Below are positions 34,306 to 42,406 of a stretch of 64,000 nucleotides of DNA, one piece after another. Each line of letters opens with the position of its first letter. Positions within the stretch are counted from its first letter, which is position 1. Source of the DNA: Paenibacillus radicis (ex Xue et al. 2023) (GTDB lineage: Bacteria > Bacillota > Bacilli > Paenibacillales > NBRC-103111); assembly GCF_024722015.1 (NCBI RefSeq), contig NZ_JANQBD010000020.1:1-64000 (forward strand), given 5' to 3'. A program made the translations under genes and the position numbers. The notes under the pieces are model-generated. The model had not been told where the DNA came from. It ran no database searches and was given only the letters and a program-made list of their open reading frames with translations.

Positions 34306-34335
34306 TGATGCTGACGAAGTAAAGCTCTTAGGTGG
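34306..34335 (+). promoter_or_regulatory. Recurrent leader motif, copy 3 (short form, at the yphA ribosome site)
   Basis: GATGCTGACGAAGTAAAGCTCTTAGGTGG matches the ends of the other copies, but the hairpin arms are missing. A separate 8-bp hairpin TTTACAAG / CTTGTAAA lies just upstream (34275-34298). Confidence 0.55.
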
Positions 34336-34340
34336 TGCAG

Positions 34341-34976
34341 ATGAATCCGGGATATTTGTCATTATTATTTCTGGTCGTATCGTTGATTTTATTTGCTAGT
34401 GGCTGGATGGATTATTTTATGAGAGGTATAACTTCAAAGGTGATACTTCTTTTTTTTGTCTCGTGGTTAGTGACTATGGAGATTGTAATTACATTGCCGC
34501 ATGTACGTATTGGATTGTGGACAATCGTTCTGGCGGTTCTAATTGTAGCTGTATTGTGGCGTTCCCACGGGCTCATGTATAAGCTGCATGTACTATCTGT
34601 AGGTATATTACTGGGATCGGTTTCTTTCTTTTTGCAGGAAACGATTCATCTGTTCCCTTCCATGGTACTAGGCAGCGTAGAACTCTCTATGGCACTGCTT
34701 ATTGGATTTCTGATCAGCTCGCTGATCAAAGTGCCAGCCGTTCAGCTGGCAGCAGTTTCGTTAGGCTTATTGTTGGGAGAAGCTTATTTCCGTTTCCTTC
34801 ATAAAGGACAAATCGAATTTCAATTGGGAACTACGATGCTGCAGGACCGCTGGTGGCTTACGGTATACGTCATGCGGGGGATGTCTTTGCTTCTGGCCGG
34901 CATGCTTCTAATGAGTAAAAAAAGCGTAAATTGGATTGTTGCCGGTGTTAGAAAAATGGTCCGTTACCGTGATTAA
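34341..34976 (+). CDS. yphA: YphA-like polytopic membrane protein
   Basis: 211 aa with about six transmembrane helices and short loops. Position between the fni/rpsA group and der, and the all-helical hydrophobic pattern, match the YphA family of Bacillus. Function unknown. ATG 34341 follows CTTAGGTGG; the GTG at 34332 lies inside that site. Confidence 0.72.
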   Translation: MNPGYLSLLFLVVSLILFASGWMDYFMRGITSKVILLFFVSWLVTMEIVITLPHVRIGLWTIVLAVLIVAVLWRSHGLMYKLHVLSVGILLGSVSFFLQETIHLFPSMVLGSVELSMALLIGFLISSLIKVPAVQLAAVSLGLLLGEAYFRFLHKGQIEFQLGTTMLQDRWWLTVYVMRGMSLLLAGMLLMSKKSVNWIVAGVRKMVRYRD

Positions 34977-35013
34977 AAGCTCGATGGAATAGAAATGAGA
35001 GGCAGGCGCTATT

Positions 35014-35928
35014 ATGCTAAACTGGATTGTGGAGCAAAAATATACGGTCGGTATTGTGCTTGGTGTTGTGTTCGGGCTTGCTGCCAGACTAAGCATGCTG
35101 AGAACGGATTATCGTCAATACCCGACGTATCCCCATGGCAGAATCATTCACATTTCACTTGGCGTCATAGCTGCCGGTCTCGGTTCGGTTGCAGTCCCGT
35201 CCTTGCTGGACAAAAACTATACGGCTGTTACCTTTCTATCCCTTGCCGCTCAACAATTTCGGGATGTAAGGAACATGGAACGGCAGACGCTTTCCAAAAT
35301 CGACAGCATGGAGCTAGTGCCTCGAGGAGCGACATATATAGAAGGTATAGCTATGGTGTTTGAAGGACGTAATTATTTGGTTATTTTCACCTCGTTTATA
35401 GCAGCCTTGTTCAGTATCGTTTTCTCGTGGTATTGGGGAATTGCAGCGGGAATTTGCGCTATTCTGATTACTAACCACTTCAAGTCAGGGAAAAGCATTA
35501 GCCATATTGCGGATGTGCATACTGCCGAGGTTAGGCTGGATGGGCCTAACTTGTTTGTTGATGATATCTACATAATGAATGTTGGCTTGGAGGATACAAG
35601 AAGCATTATCCGTAAGAGGGGAATAGGCTTGATTCTTGTACCCAAAAACAAAAATTGCCGCGTCACACTCGCCAATGTCGGGCAGCGTCAAGCAATACTG
35701 CATGATCTTTCGACAATATTAGGCATTTATCGCGATGAAGGGGAGCCTTCGCTTTTGCCGCTAGCCAAGCTGGATATGGCAGATGGTCGTTTAGCTGTTT
35801 TTTTATTGCCCCAGGAACGTAATGTTGAGAAGGCAAGGCGAATATTGATGCAATCGCCGGTATTGGAAAGCGCTGTAAGAATGCCAACTGAAGCCAATTT
35901 ACATCCGGAGGGAAAGGAAGGGCTGTGA
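35014..35928 (+). CDS. YIEGIA family membrane protein
   Basis: 304 aa. The name-giving motif ATYIEGIAMVFEGRNYL is at about residues 108-124. Three to four transmembrane helices in the N-terminal half are followed by a soluble C-terminal domain of about 150 residues. Found in endospore formers; molecular role not established. The next gene starts 1 nt after its stop. Confidence 0.85.
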   Translation: MLNWIVEQKYTVGIVLGVVFGLAARLSMLRTDYRQYPTYPHGRIIHISLGVIAAGLGSVAVPSLLDKNYTAVTFLSLAAQQFRDVRNMERQTLSKIDSMELVPRGATYIEGIAMVFEGRNYLVIFTSFIAALFSIVFSWYWGIAAGICAILITNHFKSGKSISHIADVHTAEVRLDGPNLFVDDIYIMNVGLEDTRSIIRKRGIGLILVPKNKNCRVTLANVGQRQAILHDLSTILGIYRDEGEPSLLPLAKLDMADGRLAVFLLPQERNVEKARRILMQSPVLESAVRMPTEANLHPEGKEGL

Positions 35929-35929
35929 A

Positions 35930-36112
35930 ATGGGGAAAATTGTCGCTGTAGTAACAGCGGATATAAACCAGGTAGCTGGAGGAGCGCCAATATTTATTGT
36001 GAGCAATTCGGATGAACAGCAGAAGGTTTCGTTTAAATTAGAAAAAATATTAGATGCTTCTGCACATGATTTACAAAATGGCACCATGATATTAGTTGAT
36101 CATAAAATCTAG
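35930..36112 (+). CDS. Capping complex subunit for YIEGIA (small protein)
   Basis: 60 aa, compact alpha/beta pattern (MGKIVAVVTADINQVAGGAP, IFIVSNSDEQQKV), fitting the small partner protein annotated beside YIEGIA proteins. GGAAAGGAAGGG precedes the ATG. Co-transcribed with the YIEGIA gene. Confidence 0.75.
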   Translation: MGKIVAVVTADINQVAGGAPIFIVSNSDEQQKVSFKLEKILDASAHDLQNGTMILVDHKI

Positions 36113-36197
36113 GTGTTTGTACTCCATCATGCTAATCAGCTAGTCTGTAAAGGCAGAAAAGCCCGTTATCCTTTCGTATTTTGGTAAGGATCCAGCG

Positions 36198-36226
36198 TTG
36201 ATTTACTTGTTGGCAAGTGCTATGAT
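36198..36226 (+). promoter_or_regulatory. der promoter
   Basis: TTGATT (36198-36203), 17-nt spacer and TATGAT (36221-36226): a good sigma-A promoter 61 nt before der. Confidence 0.7.
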
Positions 36227-36286
36227 GTAGATTGTGAAATTTTTCATGTTGCGAATTTGCTGGATCCAAGAAAGGAATGAAGTCTG

Positions 36287-37609
36287 ATGGCAAGACCCGT
36301 TGTAGCTATAGTCGGTCGACCTAATGTGGGGAAATCAACGATTTTCAACCGCATTATCGGAGACAGGCTTGCAATTGTAGAAGATATGCCGGGGGTAACC
36401 CGGGACAGGTTGTACGGAATAGGTGAATGGTTAGAACATCAATTTAGTGTGATAGATACCGGAGGCATTGAGATCGATGGAGACGATGCAATGCTCAAGT
36501 CCATACGTGTGCAGGCCGAGTTAGCTATTGAAGAAGCGGATGTTATTATCTTTATGGTCGACGGTAAGGGTGGCATTACCTCTTCGGATTCAGAAGTGGC
36601 CGAGCTGTTGTTCCGCTCCAAGAAGCCAATCGTGCTGGCTGTTAATAAAATTGATAATATCAAGCGGCAGGATGATATTTATGAATTTTATAGCTTAGGC
36701 TTTGGTACTCCGTTTGGCATTTCAGGTTCTCATGGCACAGGAATAGGCGATTTGTTGGATGAAGTCGTTCAGCATTTTCCTGAAACCTCGGATGATGAAT
36801 ATGGCGAAGATGTAACCCGCATAGCTCTAATTGGACGGCCTAATGTAGGAAAATCTTCATTGGTGAACACCATTCTGGGGGAAGATCGAGTCATCGTTAG
36901 TGATGTTGCCGGAACAACTCGTGATGCAATCGACACGCCTTTTGAGAAGGACGGCCAGAAGTTTGTAGTTATCGATACGGCAGGGATGCGCAAACGCGGT
37001 AAAGTGTATGAAAATACGGAGAAATACAGCGTCATGCGTGCAATGAAAGCTATTGAACGAGCTGATGTAGTCCTCGTGCTGATCAATGGTGAAGAGGGCA
37101 TTATTGAGCAGGATAAGCATATTGCAGGTTATGCTCATGAAGCTGGTAAAGCTGCCATTTTTGTTGTAAACAAGTGGGATGTTGTTGATAAAGATGAAAA
37201 AACGATGCAGGTGTTCACGCAGAAAATTCGTGATCATTTTCTGTTCATGAGCTATGCACCGATTCTTTTTTTATCGGCAAAAACGAAACAGAGGGTTCAT
37301 AAATTACTCCCTGTAGTGAACCAAGTAGCGGAGCAGCACGCTCTTCGGATTCAGACTCACGTATTGAATGATGTTATTTCTGACGCAGTTGCTATCAATC
37401 CGCCTCCAACAGACAAAGGCAGACGCTTAAGAATCAATTATGCTACCCAGGTTGCTGTCAAGCCGCCTACGATAGTCTTGTTTGTTAACGATCCAGAGCT
37501 TATGCACTTCTCTTATGAGCGTTATTTGGAGAACAAAGTGCGTGCAGCATTTGGTTTTGTAGGAACCCCGCTTAGGATCTTTACACGTAAAAAATCGGAT
37601 GATGAATAG
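36287..37609 (+). CDS. der: Ribosome biogenesis GTPase Der (EngA)
   Basis: 440 aa with two GTPase domains in tandem: P-loops GRPNVGKST (residues 10-18) and GRPNVGKSS (about 185-193), each with DTGG/DTAG, NKID and NKWD motifs, then a KH-like C-terminal domain. Required for 50S subunit assembly. AAGGAATG precedes the ATG; plsY follows 12 nt later. Confidence 0.97.
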   Translation: MARPVVAIVGRPNVGKSTIFNRIIGDRLAIVEDMPGVTRDRLYGIGEWLEHQFSVIDTGGIEIDGDDAMLKSIRVQAELAIEEADVIIFMVDGKGGITSSDSEVAELLFRSKKPIVLAVNKIDNIKRQDDIYEFYSLGFGTPFGISGSHGTGIGDLLDEVVQHFPETSDDEYGEDVTRIALIGRPNVGKSSLVNTILGEDRVIVSDVAGTTRDAIDTPFEKDGQKFVVIDTAGMRKRGKVYENTEKYSVMRAMKAIERADVVLVLINGEEGIIEQDKHIAGYAHEAGKAAIFVVNKWDVVDKDEKTMQVFTQKIRDHFLFMSYAPILFLSAKTKQRVHKLLPVVNQVAEQHALRIQTHVLNDVISDAVAINPPPTDKGRRLRINYATQVAVKPPTIVLFVNDPELMHFSYERYLENKVRAAFGFVGTPLRIFTRKKSDDE

Positions 37610-37621
37610 GAGAGATGGCAA

Positions 37622-38224
37622 GTGTGGTTTGTCATATCCATTCTGGTCGGGTATTTGTTGGGCTCGATTAGCTTTAGTTTTTTAGCCGGTAAGCTGTTGA
37701 AAGGAATTGATATCCGAAATCATGGCAGCGGGAATGCGGGTGCTACCAATACACTACGGGTTCTAGGGGTAGGGCCCGGTGTAACGGTCTTATTGCTTGA
37801 TGCTATTAAAGGTGTAATTGCTGTTTTGCTTGGATATTGGCTTGGCGACGGCAGTGCGCTGCTCCTGGTGCTTTGCGGTGTAGCGGCTATTGCAGGACAT
37901 AATTGGCCTATATATTTTGGATTCCGCGGCGGAAAAGGGATAGCAACAACGATAGGCGTCATGCTGACCTTAGCTCCACTTCCTGCTTTGTATGCCGGTA
38001 TCGTTTGTATTTTGGCAATTGCAGCTACACGTTATGTTTCTCTCGGATCATTATTGTTTACAGCAATTTTACCTATTCTTGTATGGTTTATGCATTATCC
38101 GATTGAAATTTTTTACTTCAGCTTATTAGTTTTCGCATTCGCCTGGATTCGTCACCGATCTAATATCGTCAGACTATTGAAGGGTCAGGAAAATAAACTG
38201 GGCTCCTCCAAAAAAACGGCCTGA
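37622..38224 (+). CDS. plsY: Acyl-phosphate glycerol-3-phosphate acyltransferase
   Basis: 200-aa membrane protein. Motifs: GSISFS, NHGSGNAGATNTLRVLG and GHNWPIYFGFRGGKGIATT, the substrate-binding loops of PlsY. Transfers acyl from acyl-phosphate to glycerol 3-phosphate, and sits next to gpsA, which makes that acceptor. GTG start at 37622. Confidence 0.96.
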   Translation: MWFVISILVGYLLGSISFSFLAGKLLKGIDIRNHGSGNAGATNTLRVLGVGPGVTVLLLDAIKGVIAVLLGYWLGDGSALLLVLCGVAAIAGHNWPIYFGFRGGKGIATTIGVMLTLAPLPALYAGIVCILAIAATRYVSLGSLLFTAILPILVWFMHYPIEIFYFSLLVFAFAWIRHRSNIVRLLKGQENKLGSSKKTA

Positions 38225-38279
38225 CTGCTGTATTTTACTAACACATAAAGTGTAACCGTTACAAAAGGAGATGGCGTTC

Positions 38280-39323
38280 ATGTCTGACAAAGTATCTGTT
38301 CTTGTTGCAGGAAGTTGGGGGACGGCCATTGCTTCGGTTTTGGCGGAGAACCAATTGGATGTTATGCTGTGGTCTCGTAATCAGCAGCAGGTAACTGAAA
38401 TAAATAACGAACACCGAAATCATCGTTTCCTGGGGGACGTTGAACTATCGCCTGGAATCCGAGCCACTACCTCAATGGAAGAAGCGCTGCACGAAGCACG
38501 TGCAGTGTTTGTTGTGGCTCCTTCCGCTTCTATGCGCGAGGTTGCTTCGCAGATGCGTCCTTTTCTTCGGCAGGAAACGATTCTAGTTCATGCTACAAAA
38601 GGTTTTGAGGCGATGAGCTTGCGAAGAATGAGCACTGTATTGGCAGAAGAGCTGCCTCATTACGATCCTTCCACTATCGTTGTACTGTCAGGCCCGAGCC
38701 ATGCAGAGGAAGTAATTAAACAATGCCCTACAACCGTAGTTGTTGCATCAGAAAATATTGAGGCTGCTGAAGCTGCTCAGGATCTATTGATTAATTCCTA
38801 CTTTCGAGTGTATACGAATCCTGATGTAGTAGGCGTTGAGGTTGGCGGTGCATTGAAAAATATTATTGCGCTTGGAGCAGGCCTCACGGATGGACTTGGG
38901 TACGGGGATAACGCGAAGGCAGCGCTTCTAACCCGGGGGCTAGCAGAGATATCTCGTCTAGGTACTGCGATGGGAGGCAATCCTTTGACGTTCGCAGGTT
39001 TAGCTGGCATAGGCGACCTCGTAGTTACTTGTACAAGCAAGCATAGCCGTAACTGGCGTGCCGGATATACATTGGCTCAGGGTGAGCCCCTTGATAGTGT
39101 GCTTCAGCAGATGGGAATGGTCGTTGAAGGTGTTAAAACTACTCAGGCTGCGTACAGGCTATCACGTGAGCATGGGATTACAATGCCTATAGCAGATGAA
39201 CTTTATGCCGTCCTGTTTGAAGGAAAGTCACCGAAAGCAGCAGCCCAGGATTTAATGGGCCGCGGACGCACTCATGAAATTGAAGAAGTAGCCAAGCCCG
39301 TACAAACAAAATGGTTTGGTTAG
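38280..39323 (+). CDS. gpsA: Glycerol-3-phosphate dehydrogenase [NAD(P)+]
   Basis: Reduces dihydroxyacetone phosphate to sn-glycerol 3-phosphate for phospholipids. 347 aa. The N-terminal nucleotide loop reads VLVAGSWGTA (residues 7-16), with Val where most homologues have the first Gly of GxGxxG. The catalytic region has GPSHAEEV, GALKNIIALGAGLTDGLGYGDNAKAAL. ATG 38280 lies 9 nt after AAAAGGAG; ATG 38271 abuts it. Confidence 0.95.
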   Translation: MSDKVSVLVAGSWGTAIASVLAENQLDVMLWSRNQQQVTEINNEHRNHRFLGDVELSPGIRATTSMEEALHEARAVFVVAPSASMREVASQMRPFLRQETILVHATKGFEAMSLRRMSTVLAEELPHYDPSTIVVLSGPSHAEEVIKQCPTTVVVASENIEAAEAAQDLLINSYFRVYTNPDVVGVEVGGALKNIIALGAGLTDGLGYGDNAKAALLTRGLAEISRLGTAMGGNPLTFAGLAGIGDLVVTCTSKHSRNWRAGYTLAQGEPLDSVLQQMGMVVEGVKTTQAAYRLSREHGITMPIADELYAVLFEGKSPKAAAQDLMGRGRTHEIEEVAKPVQTKWFG

Positions 39324-39420
39324 ACAACCGCCTACACGATTGATCATTCCTGTACATAAACTATCCTTAGATTCATGTTCCACTCCAGTGGAAGCTATGA
39401 GGTTAAGGAGGGACAGGACA

Positions 39421-39699
39421 ATGAGCAACAAGAATGTATCCAAAGATGTGCTTAATGTAGTTAAGAAGAAAACCGGCAAGAATGTCAGTGAGAAGGATAT
39501 ATATAAGCTGGCAAGCGGTGTGAAGCCCTCTACTACTCAAAGCGATGCTCAGTTAAAGCAATTGATTAAGCAGGTTTCGAGCTTGGTTAATGTGCCGGTT
39601 TCGGAAGCAACTATGAACGAGCTGATCTCTGCAATTAAATCCAGTAAAATGAACGCAAACAATATGGAGCAGCTGATGAAAATGATCTCAAAAAAATAG
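39421..39699 (+). CDS. spoVIF: Stage VI sporulation protein F
   Basis: 92 aa, Lys-rich and mostly helical (MSNKNVSKDVLNVVKKKTGKNVSEKDIYKLASGVKP...), the SpoVIF/YjcC-type family that controls late coat assembly in Bacillus. ATG 39421 after TTAAGGAGGG; an in-frame ATG further upstream overlaps gpsA. A TTCCACT/AGTGGAA hairpin lies just before the ribosome site. Confidence 0.82.
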   Translation: MSNKNVSKDVLNVVKKKTGKNVSEKDIYKLASGVKPSTTQSDAQLKQLIKQVSSLVNVPVSEATMNELISAIKSSKMNANNMEQLMKMISKK

Positions 39700-39712
39700 A
39701 CAGTTTTGTGGC

Positions 39713-39750
39713 ATGAGCTCCCTGAGAGGGCGCTTGTGCTTTTTTTGTGT
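39713..39750 (+). terminator. Terminator after spoVIF
   Basis: GCATGAGC / GCTTGTGC (with G-U pairs) around TCCC...GGG, followed by TTTTTTT. The T run merges with the next promoter, TGTTATAAT (39748-39756). Confidence 0.82.
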
Positions 39751-39810
39751 TATAATCAGGGTTGTTTAAATTCGCGTGAATAGCAAAAAATATAGAATAG
39801 GAGCAATAAA

Positions 39811-39990
39811 ATGAGTTCAATGGATAAAATGTGGGCATCCTTTATAGCCATTGCTTTGATGGTGGGTGCATCGTTTCTGATTTCCTTCGCGCGTAGTAAA
39901 ACAACTGGAGTTTTGCGATTTATTCTTTCTACTATTGCCTTTCTTTTGTTTGTACCGATTTTACTTTATATGATCGTGTCTATTTTGTAA
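39811..39990 (+). CDS. Small membrane protein, DUF2768-like (YphE)
   Basis: 59 aa with two transmembrane helices (MWASFIAIALMVGASFLISFA and ILSTIAFLLFVPILLYMIVSIL). AATAGGAGC precedes the ATG. Length, helices and position between gpsA and spoIVA fit the DUF2768/YphE family of sporeformers. Function unknown. Confidence 0.72.
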   Translation: MSSMDKMWASFIAIALMVGASFLISFARSKTTGVLRFILSTIAFLLFVPILLYMIVSIL

Positions 39991-40040
39991 CCTTATAATT
40001 TATAACGATTAGTAATTGATAAATAGACAGAGGAGTTCAA

Positions 40041-40340
40041 TTGCTTATGATAATGCTTAAAGGAAAAAAAATACATAAAGAAGTGCCCGCCGAGATCAAG
40101 CTTACCTTATTGGATTTGGCGCTGAAGCATGAGGTCGATTGGGGATTCTCTTGCGCTCGTGGAACATGTGCGCGATGCCGTTGTCTCGTAACCGAAGGAA
40201 AAGAGTATTTGAATGAGCCGACTGACGAAGAATGGGACCGTTTAGAGCCTGAAGAACTTGAAGAAGGATTTAGGCTTAGCTGCCAGGCGGCTATCAAGCA
40301 GGATGGTTCGGTTACGGTGATTCACAAGCCCTATTTCTAA
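40041..40340 (+). CDS. [2Fe-2S] ferredoxin-like protein 1
   Basis: About 99 aa. The plant-type cluster loop is GFSCARGTCARCRC (cysteines 38, 43, 46, plus an extra 48) with C81 near the end. AGAGGAG (40029-40035) precedes TTG 40041; ATG 40047 is an alternative. It forms a run with the nucleotidyltransferase-like gene and a second ferredoxin. Redox partner unknown. Confidence 0.85.
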   Translation: MLMIMLKGKKIHKEVPAEIKLTLLDLALKHEVDWGFSCARGTCARCRCLVTEGKEYLNEPTDEEWDRLEPEELEEGFRLSCQAAIKQDGSVTVIHKPYF

Positions 40341-40399
40341 TAAAGGCATTCGTGAGTCCGTCCTGAACACCGTTCAGGGTTTAAGAGGGGGGCAGCGCT

Positions 40400-41026
40400 T
40401 TGGAATCATTAATAAATAAGCTGAGTGAGGCTCTCAGACAGGTGCATCTAAGTCTTCGAAGTGTGAGAGAACCGTGGCTCGTTGGAGGCAGCTGTGGGCT
40501 GCTTCTTCAAGGTGTGCCGCTTCATGCAGCCCCTCGTGATCTTGATTTATACACCGATAAACCGGGTGCGGCAGTAATACATCGTGTGTTGTTACCGTAT
40601 TCTGTAGACCAACAAATAGAGGATCAGTCTGGAATTTATAAATCAATATTAAGTCACTATGATATAAATGGCATCAACGTTGAATTGGTTGGCGGGTTCG
40701 AGGTTACTGCTCTCGATAGTTTATATAAAGTGGAGGCGGCATATTTAGCTGATACTCATTTACTGGAAATGAACACTATCCAAGAGGCAGATCTGGATGA
40801 TGAAGTCTCAACTTCTCCTCTGAAGGTGATGCCGCTAGAGCACGAGTTGCTGTTCAACTTGCTGAGAAACCGTCCAGATCGCTACGAAGCTATTGCAACA
40901 GTAATACGCAGTCGCAATGTGGGGTTGACTCTGACAATGCGCCAATTGATTGAACGGAATTCACTGAGCGAAGCCGTGGTTGCGCAGCTGATGCAATTGC
41001 TTCATGTGAATAAAGAGCTGGATTAA
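40400..41026 (+). CDS. Nucleotidyltransferase-like protein
   Basis: 208 aa. VGGSCGLLLQGVPLHAAPRDLDLYTD (GGS at 29-31, DLD at 47-49) has the GS...DxD layout of the polymerase-beta-like nucleotidyltransferase fold. A third acidic residue may be Glu in INVELVGGFEV. The C-terminal half is helical and Leu-rich. TTG start at 40400 after AGAGGGGGG. Substrate unknown; sits between two ferredoxins. Confidence 0.65.
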   Translation: MESLINKLSEALRQVHLSLRSVREPWLVGGSCGLLLQGVPLHAAPRDLDLYTDKPGAAVIHRVLLPYSVDQQIEDQSGIYKSILSHYDINGINVELVGGFEVTALDSLYKVEAAYLADTHLLEMNTIQEADLDDEVSTSPLKVMPLEHELLFNLLRNRPDRYEAIATVIRSRNVGLTLTMRQLIERNSLSEAVVAQLMQLLHVNKELD

Positions 41027-41054
41027 GTACTGGCATAAAGGAGTTTACAGGCCG

Positions 41055-41399
41055 ATGGGTATACACTTAACTTTTTTACCGGACGGCAAAACCATAGAGG
41101 TACGGCCGGGAACAACGGTATTGGATGCTTCACGAAAAGCGAGGGTGCAGATTAGAACACGCTGCGGCGGCAAGGCAGCCTGTCTTATGTGTAAAGTAAT
41201 TGTTAAGGACTCAGATGCTTCCGGATTGGGCCCAATCAATCAAAATGAACGATTGAAGCTGGGTGGGCTGCAGGATCAGGGATACCGTTTGGCTTGCCAA
41301 GCCAAAGTAACAGGAAATGTTACAGTAACGATTCCTGAGGATCCGTTAAAGGCAGCTATCCGTAAGCAGTTGGAAATGATGCAGCAGGAGGATGAATAG
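41055..41399 (+). CDS. [2Fe-2S] ferredoxin-like protein 2
   Basis: 114 aa. Cluster cysteines C37, C43, C46 (RCGGKAACLMC) and C81 (RLACQ). Similar in layout to the ferredoxin at 40041, but with CX5CX2C and a longer C-terminal helix. AAGGAG lies 11 nt upstream of ATG 41055. Its end overlaps the start region of the lipoprotein gene. Confidence 0.88.
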   Translation: MGIHLTFLPDGKTIEVRPGTTVLDASRKARVQIRTRCGGKAACLMCKVIVKDSDASGLGPINQNERLKLGGLQDQGYRLACQAKVTGNVTVTIPEDPLKAAIRKQLEMMQQEDE

Positions 41400-41400
41400 A

Positions 41401-42141
41401 GTGAAACGAATCAATAAAGCAGCCTCTGCTGTTATATTACTGCTGCTGTGCTGCTCCTTTCTGACAGGCTGCATGTATCCTAAAGAGATGCGCAAAGAGA
41501 ATCAAGCGGCAACAGGAGAGTTTGTTGTAGTTGTGCAGAATGCAGTGGACCAATTTCATGCGAAAACGGGTGTACTTCCTATTAAAAACAGTACGGAATC
41601 TACTCCGATCTTTGAGAAATATCCAATTGATTTTAAGAAGCTTAAAGAACGAGCGTTTATAAGCAATGTGCCGGTTAACGCTTTTGAGAACGGAGGAACG
41701 GCAATCTATGTGCTGGTTGATCCCGAAACTAAGCCTGCCGTCAAAATGATGGATCTCGTTTCTTATCAGCAAGCCGTAGAAGCACAGAAGCTTGTGGATG
41801 AATTTAAGTCCAAAAACGCCGGAGCTTTGCCAAAGGGCGAAGTGGTAGCTCCTTCTTTTACCCGAATCGATTTTGAAAAGATGAATAAAAAGCCGATACA
41901 AGTGCAAAGCATGTATACACGACAGGTTATTTTGCCATTCATTATGAATGAATCCGGAGAAGTGGCTATTGATTATTCGGAAGAGTTGATGAGATTGATT
42001 GATAAGAAATCACTTCAGAATAGTTTGGATGCCAAACAGGATTTGAGAGAGTTATTGGTGAAAGAATCGTTCTACATTCCGGCGCGTTCGTTCGCCTACC
42101 GTTGGAAGAATGGACAGCCAACACCAGATAATAAAGAGTAA
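41401..42141 (+). CDS. Lipoprotein, YphF-like
   Basis: 246 aa from GTG 41401, with GCAGGAGG 9 nt upstream (ATG 41392 abuts the site). A lipoprotein signal peptide ends at FLTGC. The mature part is Lys-rich with no recognised enzyme motif. Position just before spoIVA is that of Bacillus yphF. Confidence 0.75.
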   Translation: MKRINKAASAVILLLLCCSFLTGCMYPKEMRKENQAATGEFVVVVQNAVDQFHAKTGVLPIKNSTESTPIFEKYPIDFKKLKERAFISNVPVNAFENGGTAIYVLVDPETKPAVKMMDLVSYQQAVEAQKLVDEFKSKNAGALPKGEVVAPSFTRIDFEKMNKKPIQVQSMYTRQVILPFIMNESGEVAIDYSEELMRLIDKKSLQNSLDAKQDLRELLVKESFYIPARSFAYRWKNGQPTPDNKE

Positions 42142-42158
42142 TTTGAACACCAATACAG

Positions 42159-42200
42159 GCCTCTGTAAACCTTCTAGAAGGGGAAACAGAGGTTTTTTTA
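42159..42200 (+). terminator. Terminator after the YphF-like gene
   Basis: CCTCTGT / ACAGAGG outside and CCTTC / GAAGG inside, followed by TTTTTTT. Confidence 0.88.
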
Positions 42201-42208
42201 ATTATTCC

Positions 42209-42344
42209 GTCATATACTTGGTCCCTTATTCATATATTCACTTAGGGATCATGCGGCGGCTTGGCTAAAGTCGTTATGGGCAAGGAGTGATTAAAATAAA
42301 AAGTGACAATAATTCATCATAATTCTTCTGCTAGTACATATATT
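42209..42344 (+). promoter_or_regulatory. Two possible sigma-E promoters of spoIVA
   Basis: First: TCATATA (42210-42216) and CATATATT (42231-42238), 14 nt apart. Second: TCATAATT (42317-42324) and CATATATT (42337-42344), 12 nt apart. Both resemble the sigma-E pattern (kMATATT, about 14 nt, CATACAnT), and spoIVA is a sigma-E gene in Bacillus. Pattern match only. Confidence 0.4.
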
Positions 42345-42406
42345 TTTACTAGTCCGAAAGCATAGGTACGAGTTTCGTCTTAAACAACCTGTAGGAGGGA
42401 TTCTCA

